Shown here in pieces: positions 26,878 to 36,120 of a stretch of 64,000 nucleotides of DNA; position 1 is the stretch's first letter; every line of letters starts with the position of its first letter. The notes below the pieces were generated by a model. That model was given only the letters and a program-made list of their open reading frames with translations. It was not told the origin of the DNA and searched no databases. This DNA is from Streptomyces sp. RKND-216. Its GTDB lineage: Bacteria > Actinomycetota > Actinomycetes > Streptomycetales > Streptomycetaceae. Made by a program: the position numbers and the translations under genes. The stretch lies in assembly GCF_004795255.1 (NCBI RefSeq), contig NZ_SSBQ01000002.1:5520261-5584260 (forward strand), in the 5' to 3' direction.

Positions 26878-28371
26878 ATGGCTCCCTGGACATCGGCGGT
26901 GGGTGCGCCGCAGCTCGCCCGCCTCCTCACCTCCCAGCACACCGGCACCTCGGGCCGCACCGGCCCCGTCCGGCCCGCCTACCGGCGTCTGTGCGACGGC
27001 ATCCGCATCCTCGTCCTCGAAGGCCGCGTGCCCGTGGGCGCGCGTCTCCCCGCCGAACGCGAACTCGCCGCCGCGCTGAAGGTCTCGCGCACCACCGTCG
27101 CCACCGCCTACGAGGCCCTGCGCGCCGAGGGCTACCTCGCCTCCCGGCGCGGCGCCGGAAGCTGGACCGCCCTGCCCGAGGGCAGCCCGCTGCCCACCGG
27201 CGGCCTGGAACCCCTCCCGCCCGAAGCGGCCGACACCATGATCGACCTCGGCTGCGCCGCTCTCCCCGCCCCCGAACCCCACCTCACCGCCGCCTTCGAG
27301 TACGCCCTGACCGAACTCCCGCCCTACACCCACACGCACGGCGACTACCCGGCAGGCCTGCCCGTGCTCCGCGAGGCCGTCGCCCGCCACTACACCGCGC
27401 GCGGCGTCTCCACCATGCCCGAACAGATCATGATCACCACGGGGGCGATGGGCGCCCTCGCCGCCCTCACCCGCCTCTTCACCCCCCGCGGGGAACGCGT
27501 CGCGGTCGAACACCCCTCCTACGCCAACATCCTCCAGCTCCTCCGCGAATCCGGCGTACGCCTGGTGCCCGTCGCCCTGTCCGACCGCCGCCCCGGCTGG
27601 GACCTGACCGCCTGGCGCCAGGTGCTCCGCGACTCCGCACCCCGCATGGCCTACGTCATCCCCGATTTCCAGAACCCCACCGGCGTCCTCGTCGACGACG
27701 AGCAGCGCCGGGACCTGGTCACCGCCGCGCGCGCCGTCGGCACCCTCCTGGTCGCCGACGAGACCATGGCCGAACTCACCCTCGACGACGTGCCGGGGCA
27801 GCGGCCGGTCGCCGCCTTCGACACCGGCGGCTCCACCGTCGTCACCGTCGGCTCCGTCAGCAAGACCATCTGGGCCGGGCTGCGCATCGGCTGGATCCGT
27901 GCCGCGCCGGAGACCGTACGGAGCCTGACCGCCGCCCGCGCCTACGCCGACCTGGGCAGCCCGGTCCTGGAACAGCTCGCGGTCGCCCACCTGCTGGACA
28001 CCGACTGGGAACCTGCGATGCGGCTGCGCCGCGACCGCGCCCGGGAGAACCGCGACGCCGTCACCGGCGCACTCCGGCAGCACCTGCCCGACTGGGAGTT
28101 CGCCCTGCCCCACGGAGGCCTGACCCTCTGGGCGCGCACCGGCGGCCTCTCCGGCTCGCGCATCGCCGAGGCCGGCGAACGCCTCGGCGTGCGCGTCCCC
28201 GCCGGCACCCGGTTCGGCGTGGACGGCGCGTTCGAGGCGTACGTACGGCTGCCGTTCACCCTCGCCGACCCGCTGGCCACCGAAGCGGTCGCCCGGCTGG
28301 CAGCCGCCGCGGACCTGGTGCGCTCCGGCGCCGTCGGCGGCAGCCCCACTCCGCGCAGCTACGTCGCCTGA
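26878..28371 (+). CDS. MocR family (PdxR-like) PLP-dependent regulator
   Basis: A 497-residue fusion of an N-terminal GntR winged HTH with a fold-type I aminotransferase domain. The HTH includes GARLPAERELAAALKVSRTTV at about residues 50-70. The aminotransferase domain includes ADETMAEL and the PLP lysine in VGSVSKTIWAGLRIGW. Such MocR proteins use PLP to sense metabolites rather than for catalysis. I chose ATG 26878 (MAPWTSAVG) as the best match to homologous N-termini; GTG 26863 and ATG 26872 are alternatives. It is divergent from the YczE-like gene with 76 bp between them, where its operator should lie. Its 3' end overlaps the convergent NTPase gene by 13 bp. Confidence 0.9.
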   Translation: MAPWTSAVGAPQLARLLTSQHTGTSGRTGPVRPAYRRLCDGIRILVLEGRVPVGARLPAERELAAALKVSRTTVATAYEALRAEGYLASRRGAGSWTALPEGSPLPTGGLEPLPPEAADTMIDLGCAALPAPEPHLTAAFEYALTELPPYTHTHGDYPAGLPVLREAVARHYTARGVSTMPEQIMITTGAMGALAALTRLFTPRGERVAVEHPSYANILQLLRESGVRLVPVALSDRRPGWDLTAWRQVLRDSAPRMAYVIPDFQNPTGVLVDDEQRRDLVTAARAVGTLLVADETMAELTLDDVPGQRPVAAFDTGGSTVVTVGSVSKTIWAGLRIGWIRAAPETVRSLTAARAYADLGSPVLEQLAVAHLLDTDWEPAMRLRRDRARENRDAVTGALRQHLPDWEFALPHGGLTLWARTGGLSGSRIAEAGERLGVRVPAGTRFGVDGAFEAYVRLPFTLADPLATEAVARLAAAADLVRSGAVGGSPTPRSYVA

Positions 28372-29978
28372 CCCGCCCCCGCCCTCACCGGGCCCGCCGG
28401 AGGCGGTCCAGTGGCCTGTGCGGCGGCCCGCGCCGCACCCGCCGGCTGCCCCCGCTCGGGCAGCAGCGCCAGCACCGCCTGCCGTTGCGCCTCGTCGGTC
28501 TCCTCGTCGTGCGGGTCCGGCGTCGCCGGCACCTGCAGGCGCAGCACCGGACCACCGCCCAGCCGCGCGTACCCGCGCCCCCGCGGCGGCTGCGGCGCCG
28601 GCGCCGCAGCCGGGCCCTCGCCCAGCACCGCACGCACCTGGTCCGCCGACTCCGGCCCCAGCACCACCCGCGCCCGCGTGTACGCCCGCACCGCCTGGGC
28701 CAGCGCCTGCGCCCCCTCGAACTGCTCCGCCACCACGACCGTCACGTACGCGGCCCGCCCGTGCCGCAGCGGCACCTCCAGCAGCTCCTGCGGGTCGCGG
28801 CGGCCCTCCGCGCGGGCTAGATGGCTCAGCAGCGCCGGCCGGTCCACCACCACCCACAGCGGCCGCCGCACGTCCGCCGGGACAGGGTCACCCGCCTGCC
28901 GCGCCCGGTGCCCCGTCAGCAGCCGCCGCTCCGTCTCGTGCACCACCCACTCCAGCGCGGCCAGCGCTCCCACCACCGACGACTCCACCGCCGGCACCCC
29001 CGGCCGCCCGGTCAGGAACGCGAACTCGCCGGCCCCGCCGCCGTCCACCACCAGCACGTCCCCGTGCCGCAGCGCCTGCAGCGCCACCGAACGCAGCAGC
29101 GTGCTCGCCCCCGACCCCGGATTGCCCAGTACCAGCAGGTGCGGCTCGGTCGAACGCGGCCCGGTGCGCCAGACCACCGGCGGCACGTCCCGCGAACCCC
29201 AGCCGTCGGTCACCGGCAGCGTCCGCGGAACCGCCCCCTCGTCGGTGAAGCCCAGCACCGTCTCGCCCGGCGAGGTGACGAACGGCTGCGCCACCACGTC
29301 CGCCGGAAGCGGAGGCAGCACCGACAGCTCCAGCCGGTTGCGCTCCTCGTCCCACCCGAAGCGGTACTCTCGTCCCCGCCCGGCCTTCGCGTCCAGCACC
29401 CGCTCCACCCGCTGCCGCTGCTCGGCGTCGCAGTCGGCGAAGTGCGCCGGATAGCGCAGCAGCAGCCGCTCGACGCGGCCCTCCCCGGTCAAGGAGAACT
29501 CCTCGAAGCTGCGCTCGTAGGTCCCGTCGTGGGCGTAGAGCGGCTCCTCACCCGGCTCGTCCGCGCGGGCGAAGCACGGCACCAGCGCCTCGTACAGCGA
29601 CTGCAGCCGGGCCAGTTCCTCCGGGCCCGGACCCGTCTCCGCCGGTCCCTCCGCGCCGTCGCCGCCCCGGCCCTTCCACCCCGCGACGACGAGCAGCGCC
29701 CCGACCGCCAGCACAGGCCCGTACGGCAGCAGGTACACGCACATGAGACCCACGAAGACCAGCGCGCCCACCGGACCCCGCCGTTCCTGCGGTGCGGCCT
29801 GCCACCAGGCGCGGCCTTCGTACGTCAGCCTGCGCAGGCCGCGGCCGACCATCACCAGCGGCTGGAGGACGTCCGCGGCGCCGTCCGCGCCGGCCCGCGC
29901 CGCGCCCCGGCTCCTTCGGACCGCCTGCATCGCTCCGCTCCCGAGCCCCGTCAGACCGGGCAGTGGCAGCAGACCCAC
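28359..29978 (-). CDS. ATP-binding membrane-associated protein (FtsK/HerA-like NTPase)
   Basis: A 539-residue protein. Residues 75-105 are hydrophobic (VGALVFVGLMCVYLLPYGPVLAVGALLVV), probably two helices. A long beta/alpha domain follows, and then a P-loop NTPase in which GNPGSGASTLLRSVAL is Walker A and VLVVDGGGAGEF lies close behind. FtsK/conjugation ATPases look similar, but there is no DNA-translocation gamma domain. It is adjacent to a small membrane protein, a conserved pair in Streptomyces with no proven function. GTG 29978 follows GGAGGAGAG. Its 3' end overlaps the mocR 3' end. Confidence 0.65.
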   Translation of the reverse strand: MGLLPLPGLTGLGSGAMQAVRRSRGAARAGADGAADVLQPLVMVGRGLRRLTYEGRAWWQAAPQERRGPVGALVFVGLMCVYLLPYGPVLAVGALLVVAGWKGRGGDGAEGPAETGPGPEELARLQSLYEALVPCFARADEPGEEPLYAHDGTYERSFEEFSLTGEGRVERLLLRYPAHFADCDAEQRQRVERVLDAKAGRGREYRFGWDEERNRLELSVLPPLPADVVAQPFVTSPGETVLGFTDEGAVPRTLPVTDGWGSRDVPPVVWRTGPRSTEPHLLVLGNPGSGASTLLRSVALQALRHGDVLVVDGGGAGEFAFLTGRPGVPAVESSVVGALAALEWVVHETERRLLTGHRARQAGDPVPADVRRPLWVVVDRPALLSHLARAEGRRDPQELLEVPLRHGRAAYVTVVVAEQFEGAQALAQAVRAYTRARVVLGPESADQVRAVLGEGPAAAPAPQPPRGRGYARLGGGPVLRLQVPATPDPHDEETDEAQRQAVLALLPERGQPAGAARAAAQATGPPPAGPVRAGAGQAT

Positions 29979-30032
29979 AGCCTCTCCTCCCTCAAGCGCC
30001 GCCGGCACCTCACCGCGTCCACCGTCCCGGTC

Positions 30033-30227
30033 CTAGAGCTGGAGGCCGCCGATCAGGCCCGCGAGCGTCTCGCCACCTGCCTTGATGCCCGGCGCGATGG
30101 CCGTGCCCGCCAGGTAGAAACCGAACAGCGCGCACACCGCGAAGTGCGACAGCTTCATCCCGTCCTTCTTGAAGAAGAGGAAGATGACGATGCCGAGCAG
30201 CACCACGCCGGAGATGGACAGAATCAT
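30033..30227 (-). CDS. Small membrane protein
   Basis: A 64-residue protein with two hydrophobic helices: SISGVVLLGIVIFLFF at residues 4-19 and FAVCALFGFYLAGTAIAPG at about 29-47. Between them is a basic KKDGMK loop. It ends 54 bp before the NTPase start on the same strand, so the two probably form one operon. Pairing of a two-helix peptide with a membrane ATPase suggests it is a partner subunit, but no function is known. Confidence 0.75.
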   Translation of the reverse strand: MILSISGVVLLGIVIFLFFKKDGMKLSHFAVCALFGFYLAGTAIAPGIKAGGETLAGLIGGLQL

Positions 30228-30305
30228 GGAGACTCCTGGACTAGGGGACCTTCACCATGAGCTGTTCCACCATCACAGAAAGTATTATAGGGAGGAAAGC
30301 CGCAA

Positions 30306-30767
30306 ATGGGTGATTCACCGGTCGTCGGCGGGAGCGTCGCCTCACCCGGCTGCGTCTTCTGCCGTGTCGTCGCGGGTCACGCGCCCGCCCACCGCGTGCT
30401 CGAGGACGCCACCGCCGTCGCGTTCCTCGACACCCGCCCCCTGTTCCACGGCCACGTCCTGGTGGTCCCGCGCCGGCACGCGGAGACCCTCACCGACCTC
30501 ACCGAGGACGAACTCGGTCCGTTCTTCGCCCGTGTCCGCCGCACCACGGCCGCCGTCGAGGACGCGCTCGGCGCGGCCGGCACCTTCGTCGCCGCCAACA
30601 ACCGCGTCAGCCAGTCCGTGCCCCACTTCCACGTCCATGTCGTCCCCCGGAACCGCAAGGACGGCCTGCGAGGTTTCTTCTGGCCCCGTACCCGGTACGC
30701 GGACGAGGCGGAAGCGGAGAACGTGGCGGCCCGGCTCCGCGCGGCGCTCGCCGCCGCAGACGGCTGA
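30306..30767 (+). CDS. HIT family protein
   Basis: A 153-residue histidine-triad nucleotide hydrolase/transferase. The N-terminal CVFCRVVAG is typical of HinT-like proteins, and the catalytic triad is HFHVHVVPR near the C-terminus. It probably cleaves AMP-linked conjugates. The ATG follows AGGAAAG. It is divergent from the small membrane protein gene and is followed at 79 bp by the phosphoribosyltransferase gene. Confidence 0.92.
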   Translation: MGDSPVVGGSVASPGCVFCRVVAGHAPAHRVLEDATAVAFLDTRPLFHGHVLVVPRRHAETLTDLTEDELGPFFARVRRTTAAVEDALGAAGTFVAANNRVSQSVPHFHVHVVPRNRKDGLRGFFWPRTRYADEAEAENVAARLRAALAAADG

Positions 30768-30846
30768 CCCCGCCCGGTCGCCCGCGCCCACCGGACTCAC
30801 CGGACTCACCGCCCCCGCCGCAAAGGGAGCGAGGAAGGAGCGGGGC

Positions 30847-31485
30847 ATGCTCTTCACCGACCGCGCCGAAGCAGGCCGGCTGCTCGCCGAACGGCTGGGC
30901 CACCAGCGCGGCAACCGTCCAGTGGTCCTCGCCCTGCCGCGTGGCGGCGTGCCCGTCGCCCACCCCGTGGCCCACGCCCTCGACGCGCCCCTGGACGTCG
31001 TGCTCGTCCGCAAGCTCGGCGTCCCCAGCCACCCCGAGGTGGCGTACGGTGCCCTCGGCGAGGACGGCGTCCGCGTCCTCAACCCGGACGTCCTCGCGGC
31101 CGCCCACGCCGGCCCCGGTGAACTGGAGCACACCGAGCGGGCCGCCGAGACGGAACTCGCACGCCAGGCCCTCCGCTTCCGCGGCGACCGCCCCCGCGTC
31201 CCTCTGGACGGCTGCACGGCGATCCTCGTCGACGACGGCATCGCCACCGGAGCCACCGCCTCCGCCGCGTGCCGCGTCGCCGCCGCCCACGGCGCCGCCC
31301 GCGTCGTCCTCGCCGTCCCCGTGGCGCCCCCCGACACCGCCGCCCGCCTCGAGAAGACCGTCGACGAACTCGTCTGCCTGTCCGTGCCGGAGGTGTTCTT
31401 CGCCGTGGGGGAGTGGTACCGCGACTTCTCCCAGACCACCGACGACGAGGTCGTCGGCATCCTCTCCCGCCCCACCACCCCTTGA
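30847..31485 (+). CDS. Phosphoribosyltransferase family protein
   Basis: A 212-residue type I phosphoribosyltransferase-like protein. It has VVLALPRGGVPVAHPVA near the start, LVRKLGVPSHPEVAYGAL, and the PRPP loop AILVDDGIATGATASAACR near residue 125. The family name rests on this loop. Proteins of this subgroup are often not nucleotide-salvage enzymes and are uncharacterised. AGGAAGGAGCG precedes the ATG. It lies between HIT and PolX-PHP genes, a possible nucleic-acid or nucleotide maintenance run. Confidence 0.85.
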   Translation: MLFTDRAEAGRLLAERLGHQRGNRPVVLALPRGGVPVAHPVAHALDAPLDVVLVRKLGVPSHPEVAYGALGEDGVRVLNPDVLAAAHAGPGELEHTERAAETELARQALRFRGDRPRVPLDGCTAILVDDGIATGATASAACRVAAAHGAARVVLAVPVAPPDTAARLEKTVDELVCLSVPEVFFAVGEWYRDFSQTTDDEVVGILSRPTTP

Positions 31486-31544
31486 GGCGCCACGCACCGG
31501 GCGCAGGCCCGGCGAGACCCCTCGCCCCTCCCTACACTGGCCTC

Positions 31545-33275
31545 GTGGCCCGACCCAACGACGACGTCGCGGCACTGCTCCAGGAGTACGCCGACCTCGT
31601 CCAGATCAGTGGCGGAGACGCGTTCAAGGCACGCGCCTACGAGAAGGCCGCCCGCGCGATCGGCGGCCACCACACGGACGTCTCCACCCTCGACGCCCGG
31701 GCCCTGCGCGACATCCCCAACGTCGGCCGGTCCATCGCCGACAAGGTCGCCGCCTACCTGACCACCGGCACGATGCCCGAGGTCGAACAGGTCCGCGCGC
31801 GCATCCCCGACGGCGTCCGCCGCCTGATGGCCATCCCCACCCTCGGCCCCAAGAAAGCGCTCACCCTCTACGAGACGCTCGGCATCTCCTCCGTGCCCGC
31901 GCTCCGGGAGGCCATCGAGGCCGAACGGCTCCGGGACCTCAAGGGCTTCGGGCCCAAGACCGAGGAGAACATCCTCCACGGCATCGACGTCGTCCAGGCC
32001 TCCGGTGGCCGTGTCCGTCTCGGGCAGGCGGCCGAGACCGCCGAAGCAGTCGTCGCGGCACTCACCGCGATCGCCGGCTGCGAACGGTGTACCTGGGCCG
32101 GTTCCCTGCGCCGCATGCGCGAGACCGTCGGCGACCTCGACATCCTCGTCGCCGCCCGCCGCTCCGCACCCTTCATGGACGCCCTCACCCGGCTGCCCTA
32201 CGTCGCCGAGACCCTCGCCCACGGCACCAAGAAGACCTCCGTACGCACCACCGACGGTCTCCAGATCGACCTGCGCGTCGTCCCGCCCGGTTCCTGGGGA
32301 GCCGCCCTCATCTACTTCACCGGCTCCAAGGCGCACAACATCCGCATCCGCGAACGCGCCGTCCGGCACAAGCTGAAACTCTCCGAGTACGGCCTCTTCC
32401 ACGCCGAGACCGGGCGGAAGATCGCCGCCCGCACCGAGGAGGACGTCTACCGGCGCCTCGGCCTGCCCTGGATCCCGCCCACGCTGCGCGAGGACCGCGG
32501 CGAGGTCGCCGCGGCCCTGCGCGGCGAACTGCCCGCCACTGTCACCGACGCCGACATCCGCGGCGACCTGCACACCCACACTGACCTCACCGACGGCCTG
32601 GCCTCCCTGGAGGACATGGTCGACGCCGCGGCCCGTCGCGGTCTGGAGTATTACGCCGTCACCGACCACGCCCCCGACCTGGTCATGCAGCGCATGACGG
32701 ACGAGAGGGCGCTCGCACAGCGCGAAGCCGTCCGCGCACTGGGCGAGCGCCACCGCGGCATGCGCCTGCTGCACGGCACCGAACTCAACATCGACCCCGA
32801 CGGCGGCGTCGACTGGGACGCGGAGTTCCTCGCCGGCTTCGACGTGTGCGTCGCCTCCGTCCACTCCCACTTCCGCCAGAGCCGTGACGCCCTCACCCGC
32901 CGCCTCGTCCGCGCCTGCGAGAACCCCCACGTCCACATCATCGGCCACCCCACGACCCGCATCCTCGGCAAGCGCGAGCCCGTCGACGCCGACCTGGACG
33001 CCGTCTTCGCGGCCGCCGCCCGCACCGGCACCGCGCTGGAGATCAACTCCCACCCCAACCGGCTCGACCTGAACGACGAGAACATCCTCCGCGCCAAGCG
33101 CCACGGCGTGAAGTTCGCAATCGACACCGACGCCCACTCCGTCCGCGACCTGGAATACCACCGCTTCGGCGTGGGCACCGCGCAGCGCGGCTGGCTCACC
33201 GCCGAGGACGTCATCAACACCTGGCCGCTGCCACGCCTCCTCCGTCACCTGGACGGCACGGGAAACACACGCTGA
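31545..33275 (+). CDS. polX: DNA polymerase X / PHP-domain protein
   Basis: A 576-residue bacterial PolX. Two helix-hairpin-helix segments are visible (LRDIPNVGRSIADKV and LKGFGPKTEENIL). The nucleotidyltransferase palm has GSLRRMRETVGDLDIL with the catalytic aspartates. A C-terminal PHP phosphoesterase begins at RGDLHTHTDLTDG and includes VTDHAPDLV, SVHSHFR and FAIDTDAHS. The combination gives gap-filling synthesis and 3' end processing in base-excision repair. GTG 31545 lies about 60 bp after the previous gene. It is complete, with all metal-binding motifs present. Confidence 0.9.
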   Translation: MARPNDDVAALLQEYADLVQISGGDAFKARAYEKAARAIGGHHTDVSTLDARALRDIPNVGRSIADKVAAYLTTGTMPEVEQVRARIPDGVRRLMAIPTLGPKKALTLYETLGISSVPALREAIEAERLRDLKGFGPKTEENILHGIDVVQASGGRVRLGQAAETAEAVVAALTAIAGCERCTWAGSLRRMRETVGDLDILVAARRSAPFMDALTRLPYVAETLAHGTKKTSVRTTDGLQIDLRVVPPGSWGAALIYFTGSKAHNIRIRERAVRHKLKLSEYGLFHAETGRKIAARTEEDVYRRLGLPWIPPTLREDRGEVAAALRGELPATVTDADIRGDLHTHTDLTDGLASLEDMVDAAARRGLEYYAVTDHAPDLVMQRMTDERALAQREAVRALGERHRGMRLLHGTELNIDPDGGVDWDAEFLAGFDVCVASVHSHFRQSRDALTRRLVRACENPHVHIIGHPTTRILGKREPVDADLDAVFAAAARTGTALEINSHPNRLDLNDENILRAKRHGVKFAIDTDAHSVRDLEYHRFGVGTAQRGWLTAEDVINTWPLPRLLRHLDGTGNTR

Positions 33276-33298
33276 CCTCCCACCTCCCGGAGGACACC

Positions 33299-34471
33299 AT
33301 GGACACCCGCTTCCTTGCCCCGCTGCTGGACCGTCCCGGCCCCTGGGCCTCGGTCTACCTGGACACCTCCCGGGCCACCCAGGACGCCGCTGACCGGCTG
33401 CGCCTGCGCGCCCGGGCCGCCGCCGAACAGCTCACCGCCCAGGGCGCCGACGACTACACCCGCGACGCCGTCGCGCGGCACCTCGCCGCCGGACCCGCCG
33501 CTGGAGCACCCCCGGGACGGGCCCTGTTCGCCACCGCCGCCGAGGTCGTACTCGACGTCCCTCTCGCCACGTCCCCCTCGGCCGTCCTCACCAACTGGTC
33601 CGCCCTGCCGCGCCTCGCCCCGCTGCTGGACCACCTCGATCACGCGCCCGCCTGCCTCCTCGCCCGCGTCGACCACACCGGCGCCGACATCGAACTGTGC
33701 GACGCCGGAGGCCGCCGGTCCGTCGGCCGCGCCGTCGGCGCCGAAGGGCCGGGCCGCGGACACCGCAGCCTTCCCGCGGACCGTCACGAATGGCACTACC
33801 GTCACCGCATCGAGAACGGCTGGGCCCGCACCGCCGACATGATCGCCCGTGCCCTCGCCCGCCACTGGGACCCCTCGGGCGCCGCCCTGCTGGTCCTCGC
33901 CGGCGATCCCCGCGAACGCCGAGCCGTGCGCGAACGCCTGCCCGAGCACATCCGCCGCCGGGCCGTCGAGGCCGGCCGCGGCACTCGTGACCGCGGCGGC
34001 TCCCCGGACGCGGTGGACGCGGCCGTCGCCGAAGCACGCGACGCCCACGTCCACCGCCACCTGGAGGACACCCTCGACCTCTTCCGCGCGGGACGCGGGC
34101 GTCCCGGCACACACCTCGCGCCGGGCAGGGAAGCCGGGCCCGGACAGGCCGCCGAAGGCATCCCCGCCGTCGTCGACGCCGCACGCAGTCGCCGGCTCGC
34201 CACCCTGCTCCTCGCCGTGTCCGGCCCCGACCCCGCCCACGAGGTGTGGGTCGGCCCCGCCCCCGACCAGGTCGCCGTCCGCCGCAACGAGGCCCAGGCC
34301 ACCGGGGTGCGCCGCCCCCTGTCGGCCCGCGCCGACGACGCCCTGCTGCGCGCCGCGGCCGCGGCCGACGCCGACGTGCTCCGGGTGCCCGCCGGTGGCC
34401 CGGGCCCCGCGGGCGGCTGCGGCGCCGTACTGCGCTGGGCCACCCGCAGCCCGCAGGGCACCGCGGCCTGA
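33299..34471 (+). CDS. Vms1/Ankzf1-like (Rv2629 family) protein
   Basis: A 390-residue protein resembling the actinobacterial Rv2629 family, now related to eukaryotic Vms1/Ankzf1 peptidyl-tRNA hydrolases and eRF1-like folds. Recognisable features are the N-terminal PWASVYLDTSRATQDAADRLRLR, a central ACLLARVDHTGADIEL strand pair and HEWHYRHRIENGW. It may act in ribosome rescue or release, but this is by family analogy only. AGGAGG precedes the ATG and the gap from polX is 23 bp, so the two are likely co-transcribed. An IS element is inserted 48 bp downstream. Confidence 0.7.
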   Translation: MDTRFLAPLLDRPGPWASVYLDTSRATQDAADRLRLRARAAAEQLTAQGADDYTRDAVARHLAAGPAAGAPPGRALFATAAEVVLDVPLATSPSAVLTNWSALPRLAPLLDHLDHAPACLLARVDHTGADIELCDAGGRRSVGRAVGAEGPGRGHRSLPADRHEWHYRHRIENGWARTADMIARALARHWDPSGAALLVLAGDPRERRAVRERLPEHIRRRAVEAGRGTRDRGGSPDAVDAAVAEARDAHVHRHLEDTLDLFRAGRGRPGTHLAPGREAGPGQAAEGIPAVVDAARSRRLATLLLAVSGPDPAHEVWVGPAPDQVAVRRNEAQATGVRRPLSARADDALLRAAAAADADVLRVPAGGPGPAGGCGAVLRWATRSPQGTAA

Positions 34472-34518
34472 CCGCAGCGGCGGTCACCGGTATCCGCCCC
34501 AGCCGCTCCCCCCAGAGA

Positions 34519-34528
34519 GGACTAGCCG
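34519..34528. repeat. Target-site duplication, left copy (10 bp)
   Basis: GGACTAGCCG directly abuts the left end of the IS4-type element and is repeated immediately after its right end at 36055-36064. Confidence 0.9.
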
Positions 34529-36054
34529 CAATGCCGTTCGGTTAGTCGTCTGGTTTGCGGTGCAACTTTCGGGGTTCGGCTGGTGATACGGGTGCAGCCC
34601 CTGTAGTGGTTCTCGGGTCCGCCAAGACTCGTGTTCCTCCACAAGGGCTGCAGTGTCCGATTCTGTCATTACGCATGCTCCCGGCACATGGGCCGTGGGA
34701 CACCTGGGCGAGTTGACCCAGGTTGTTCCGTTCGACGTCGTCGACGAGGCACTCGCTTCCGCGGGTGGTCAGCAGCACCGGGTGCGGCGATTGCCGTCGA
34801 GGGTGGTGGTCTATCTCCTCCTGGCGGGCGCACTGTTCACCGGAGTGGGCTGGGTGCGGGTCTGGTCCCGGCTGACCGCTTCATTGCCCGTGCCACTGCC
34901 CTCACCAGCTGCTTCGTCGATCACGGAGGCGATGCGACGGGTCGGGCCCAAACCAGTCAAAGCCCTGTTCGACCTGGTCAAAGGCCCAGCTGCGGTGACC
35001 GCGATGCAGGTTGCACGGTTCGCGGGCAGGCTGGTGGTCGCGATCGACGGCACGCAGATCGCGCTGCCGGACACGCCCGCGAACCTGTCGGCCTTCCCCA
35101 AGGCGAAACCCGGACCGAACGGGCCGGCCGGCTACCCGATGCTGCGTCTGGTCACCCTGGTGGCCTGCGGAACCCGAACACTCCTGGACGCGGTCTTCGG
35201 CACCGATGCCACCGGCGAGCTGACCTACGCTCGTGACCTGGTCCCCAACGAGGCGCTCGGGCCCGGGATGCTGCTGCTGGGTGACCGGAACTTCTCGGCC
35301 ACCGCCTTTGTGAGCACGCTCGCCTCCACGGGCGCGGACTTCCTCATCCGCGCCAAGACTCACAGCACGGCGCTGAAACTGCCGGTCCTGCGCCGTCTGC
35401 CCGATGGCACCTTCCTCTCCCGCGTCGGCCAGGTCACCGTCCGGGTCATCGACGCTCACGTCACCGCCACCCCCACCCACGGCACCGCCGAACACGCCGT
35501 CACCCACGGCACCTACCGGCTGATCACCAGCCTCCTCGACCCCGACGAAGCATCCGCGACCGACCTGGTCAGGCTCTACCACGAGCGCTGGGAGATCGAG
35601 ACCGGCTACTGCGAACTGAAATCGACCCTCCTCGGTGGCCGCGTCCTGCGCGGCCGCCATCCGACAGCCGTGACCCAGGAGACCTGGGCGCTTCTGGTCG
35701 CCTACCAGGCATTACGCACAGCGATGAGCGACGCCGTCCTGCACCGGCCCGACATCGATCCCGACCGTGCCGCGTTCAGCGTCGCGCTGGACACGGCACG
35801 TGACCAGATCATCCGGGCTGCCGGCATCATCGCCCACACCCGGATCGACCTCGTCGGACGGATCGGCACCGCCCTACTCCACGGCCTCCTGCCCGCCCGC
35901 CGGAACCGGACCCGACCCCGCGTGAAGAAACGAGCGATCAACTCCAAATACCGCGCCGTCGGACGCGACATCGACCACCGAACCCACCCGATCACCATCA
36001 AGATCCAGCACAACGCCTTGCCACACCCGCCAGACGGCTAACCGAACGGCATTG
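34529..36054 (+). mobile_element. IS4-family insertion sequence, complete
   Basis: A 1526-bp element. Terminal inverted repeats start CAATGCCGTTCGGTTAG at both ends; the 25-bp arms at 34529-34553 and 36030-36054 differ at one position. It contains one transposase gene and is flanked by perfect 10-bp direct repeats. Intact ends, intact transposase and an undamaged target duplication point to recent insertion. It sits between the Vms1-like gene and the aldehyde dehydrogenase gene, its right end 66 bp upstream of the latter's start, and could alter that gene's expression. Confidence 0.93.
34653..36041 (+). CDS. IS4-family transposase (DDE)
   Basis: A 462-residue DDE transposase. The first Asp is in VVAIDGTQIALP, the second in LLLGDRNFSA, and the Glu in the YREK-type signature YHERWEIETGYCELK. 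It begins at GTG 34653 after ACAAGGG and ends 13 bp before the right terminus. One leucine codon in YQALRTA is TTA (35712-35714). In Streptomyces this codon needs the bldA tRNA, so transposition may be restricted to differentiating cells. No frameshift is present. Confidence 0.93.
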   Translation: MSDSVITHAPGTWAVGHLGELTQVVPFDVVDEALASAGGQQHRVRRLPSRVVVYLLLAGALFTGVGWVRVWSRLTASLPVPLPSPAASSITEAMRRVGPKPVKALFDLVKGPAAVTAMQVARFAGRLVVAIDGTQIALPDTPANLSAFPKAKPGPNGPAGYPMLRLVTLVACGTRTLLDAVFGTDATGELTYARDLVPNEALGPGMLLLGDRNFSATAFVSTLASTGADFLIRAKTHSTALKLPVLRRLPDGTFLSRVGQVTVRVIDAHVTATPTHGTAEHAVTHGTYRLITSLLDPDEASATDLVRLYHERWEIETGYCELKSTLLGGRVLRGRHPTAVTQETWALLVAYQALRTAMSDAVLHRPDIDPDRAAFSVALDTARDQIIRAAGIIAHTRIDLVGRIGTALLHGLLPARRNRTRPRVKKRAINSKYRAVGRDIDHRTHPITIKIQHNALPHPPDG

Positions 36055-36064
36055 GGACTAGCCG
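36055..36064. repeat. Target-site duplication, right copy (10 bp)
   Basis: GGACTAGCCG, identical to the copy at 34519-34528, directly after the right inverted repeat. Confidence 0.9.
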
Positions 36065-36120
36065 CCGCCGCGCCGGGCACCCGGAGCCCTGAGAACGATC
36101 CCAGGAGGAGGGACCCGGCA

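Noticed and set aside
25321..28857. A 1178-codon open stretch on the minus strand
   Set aside because: It is antisense to the YczE-like and MocR genes and joins the real phosphodiesterase frame to non-coding frame by chance. Long antisense frames are normal at this G+C content.
28359..29978. Conjugative TraB/FtsK translocase
   Set aside because: It has a P-loop but no DNA-binding gamma domain, and no plasmid genes are beside it. It is more consistent with the conserved chromosomal NTPase/small membrane protein pair.
30342..33248. A 968-codon open stretch antisense to HIT, phosphoribosyltransferase and polX genes
   Set aside because: Low-complexity Gly/Val/Asp/Arg translation with no domain. 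The plus-strand genes have clear families and starts.
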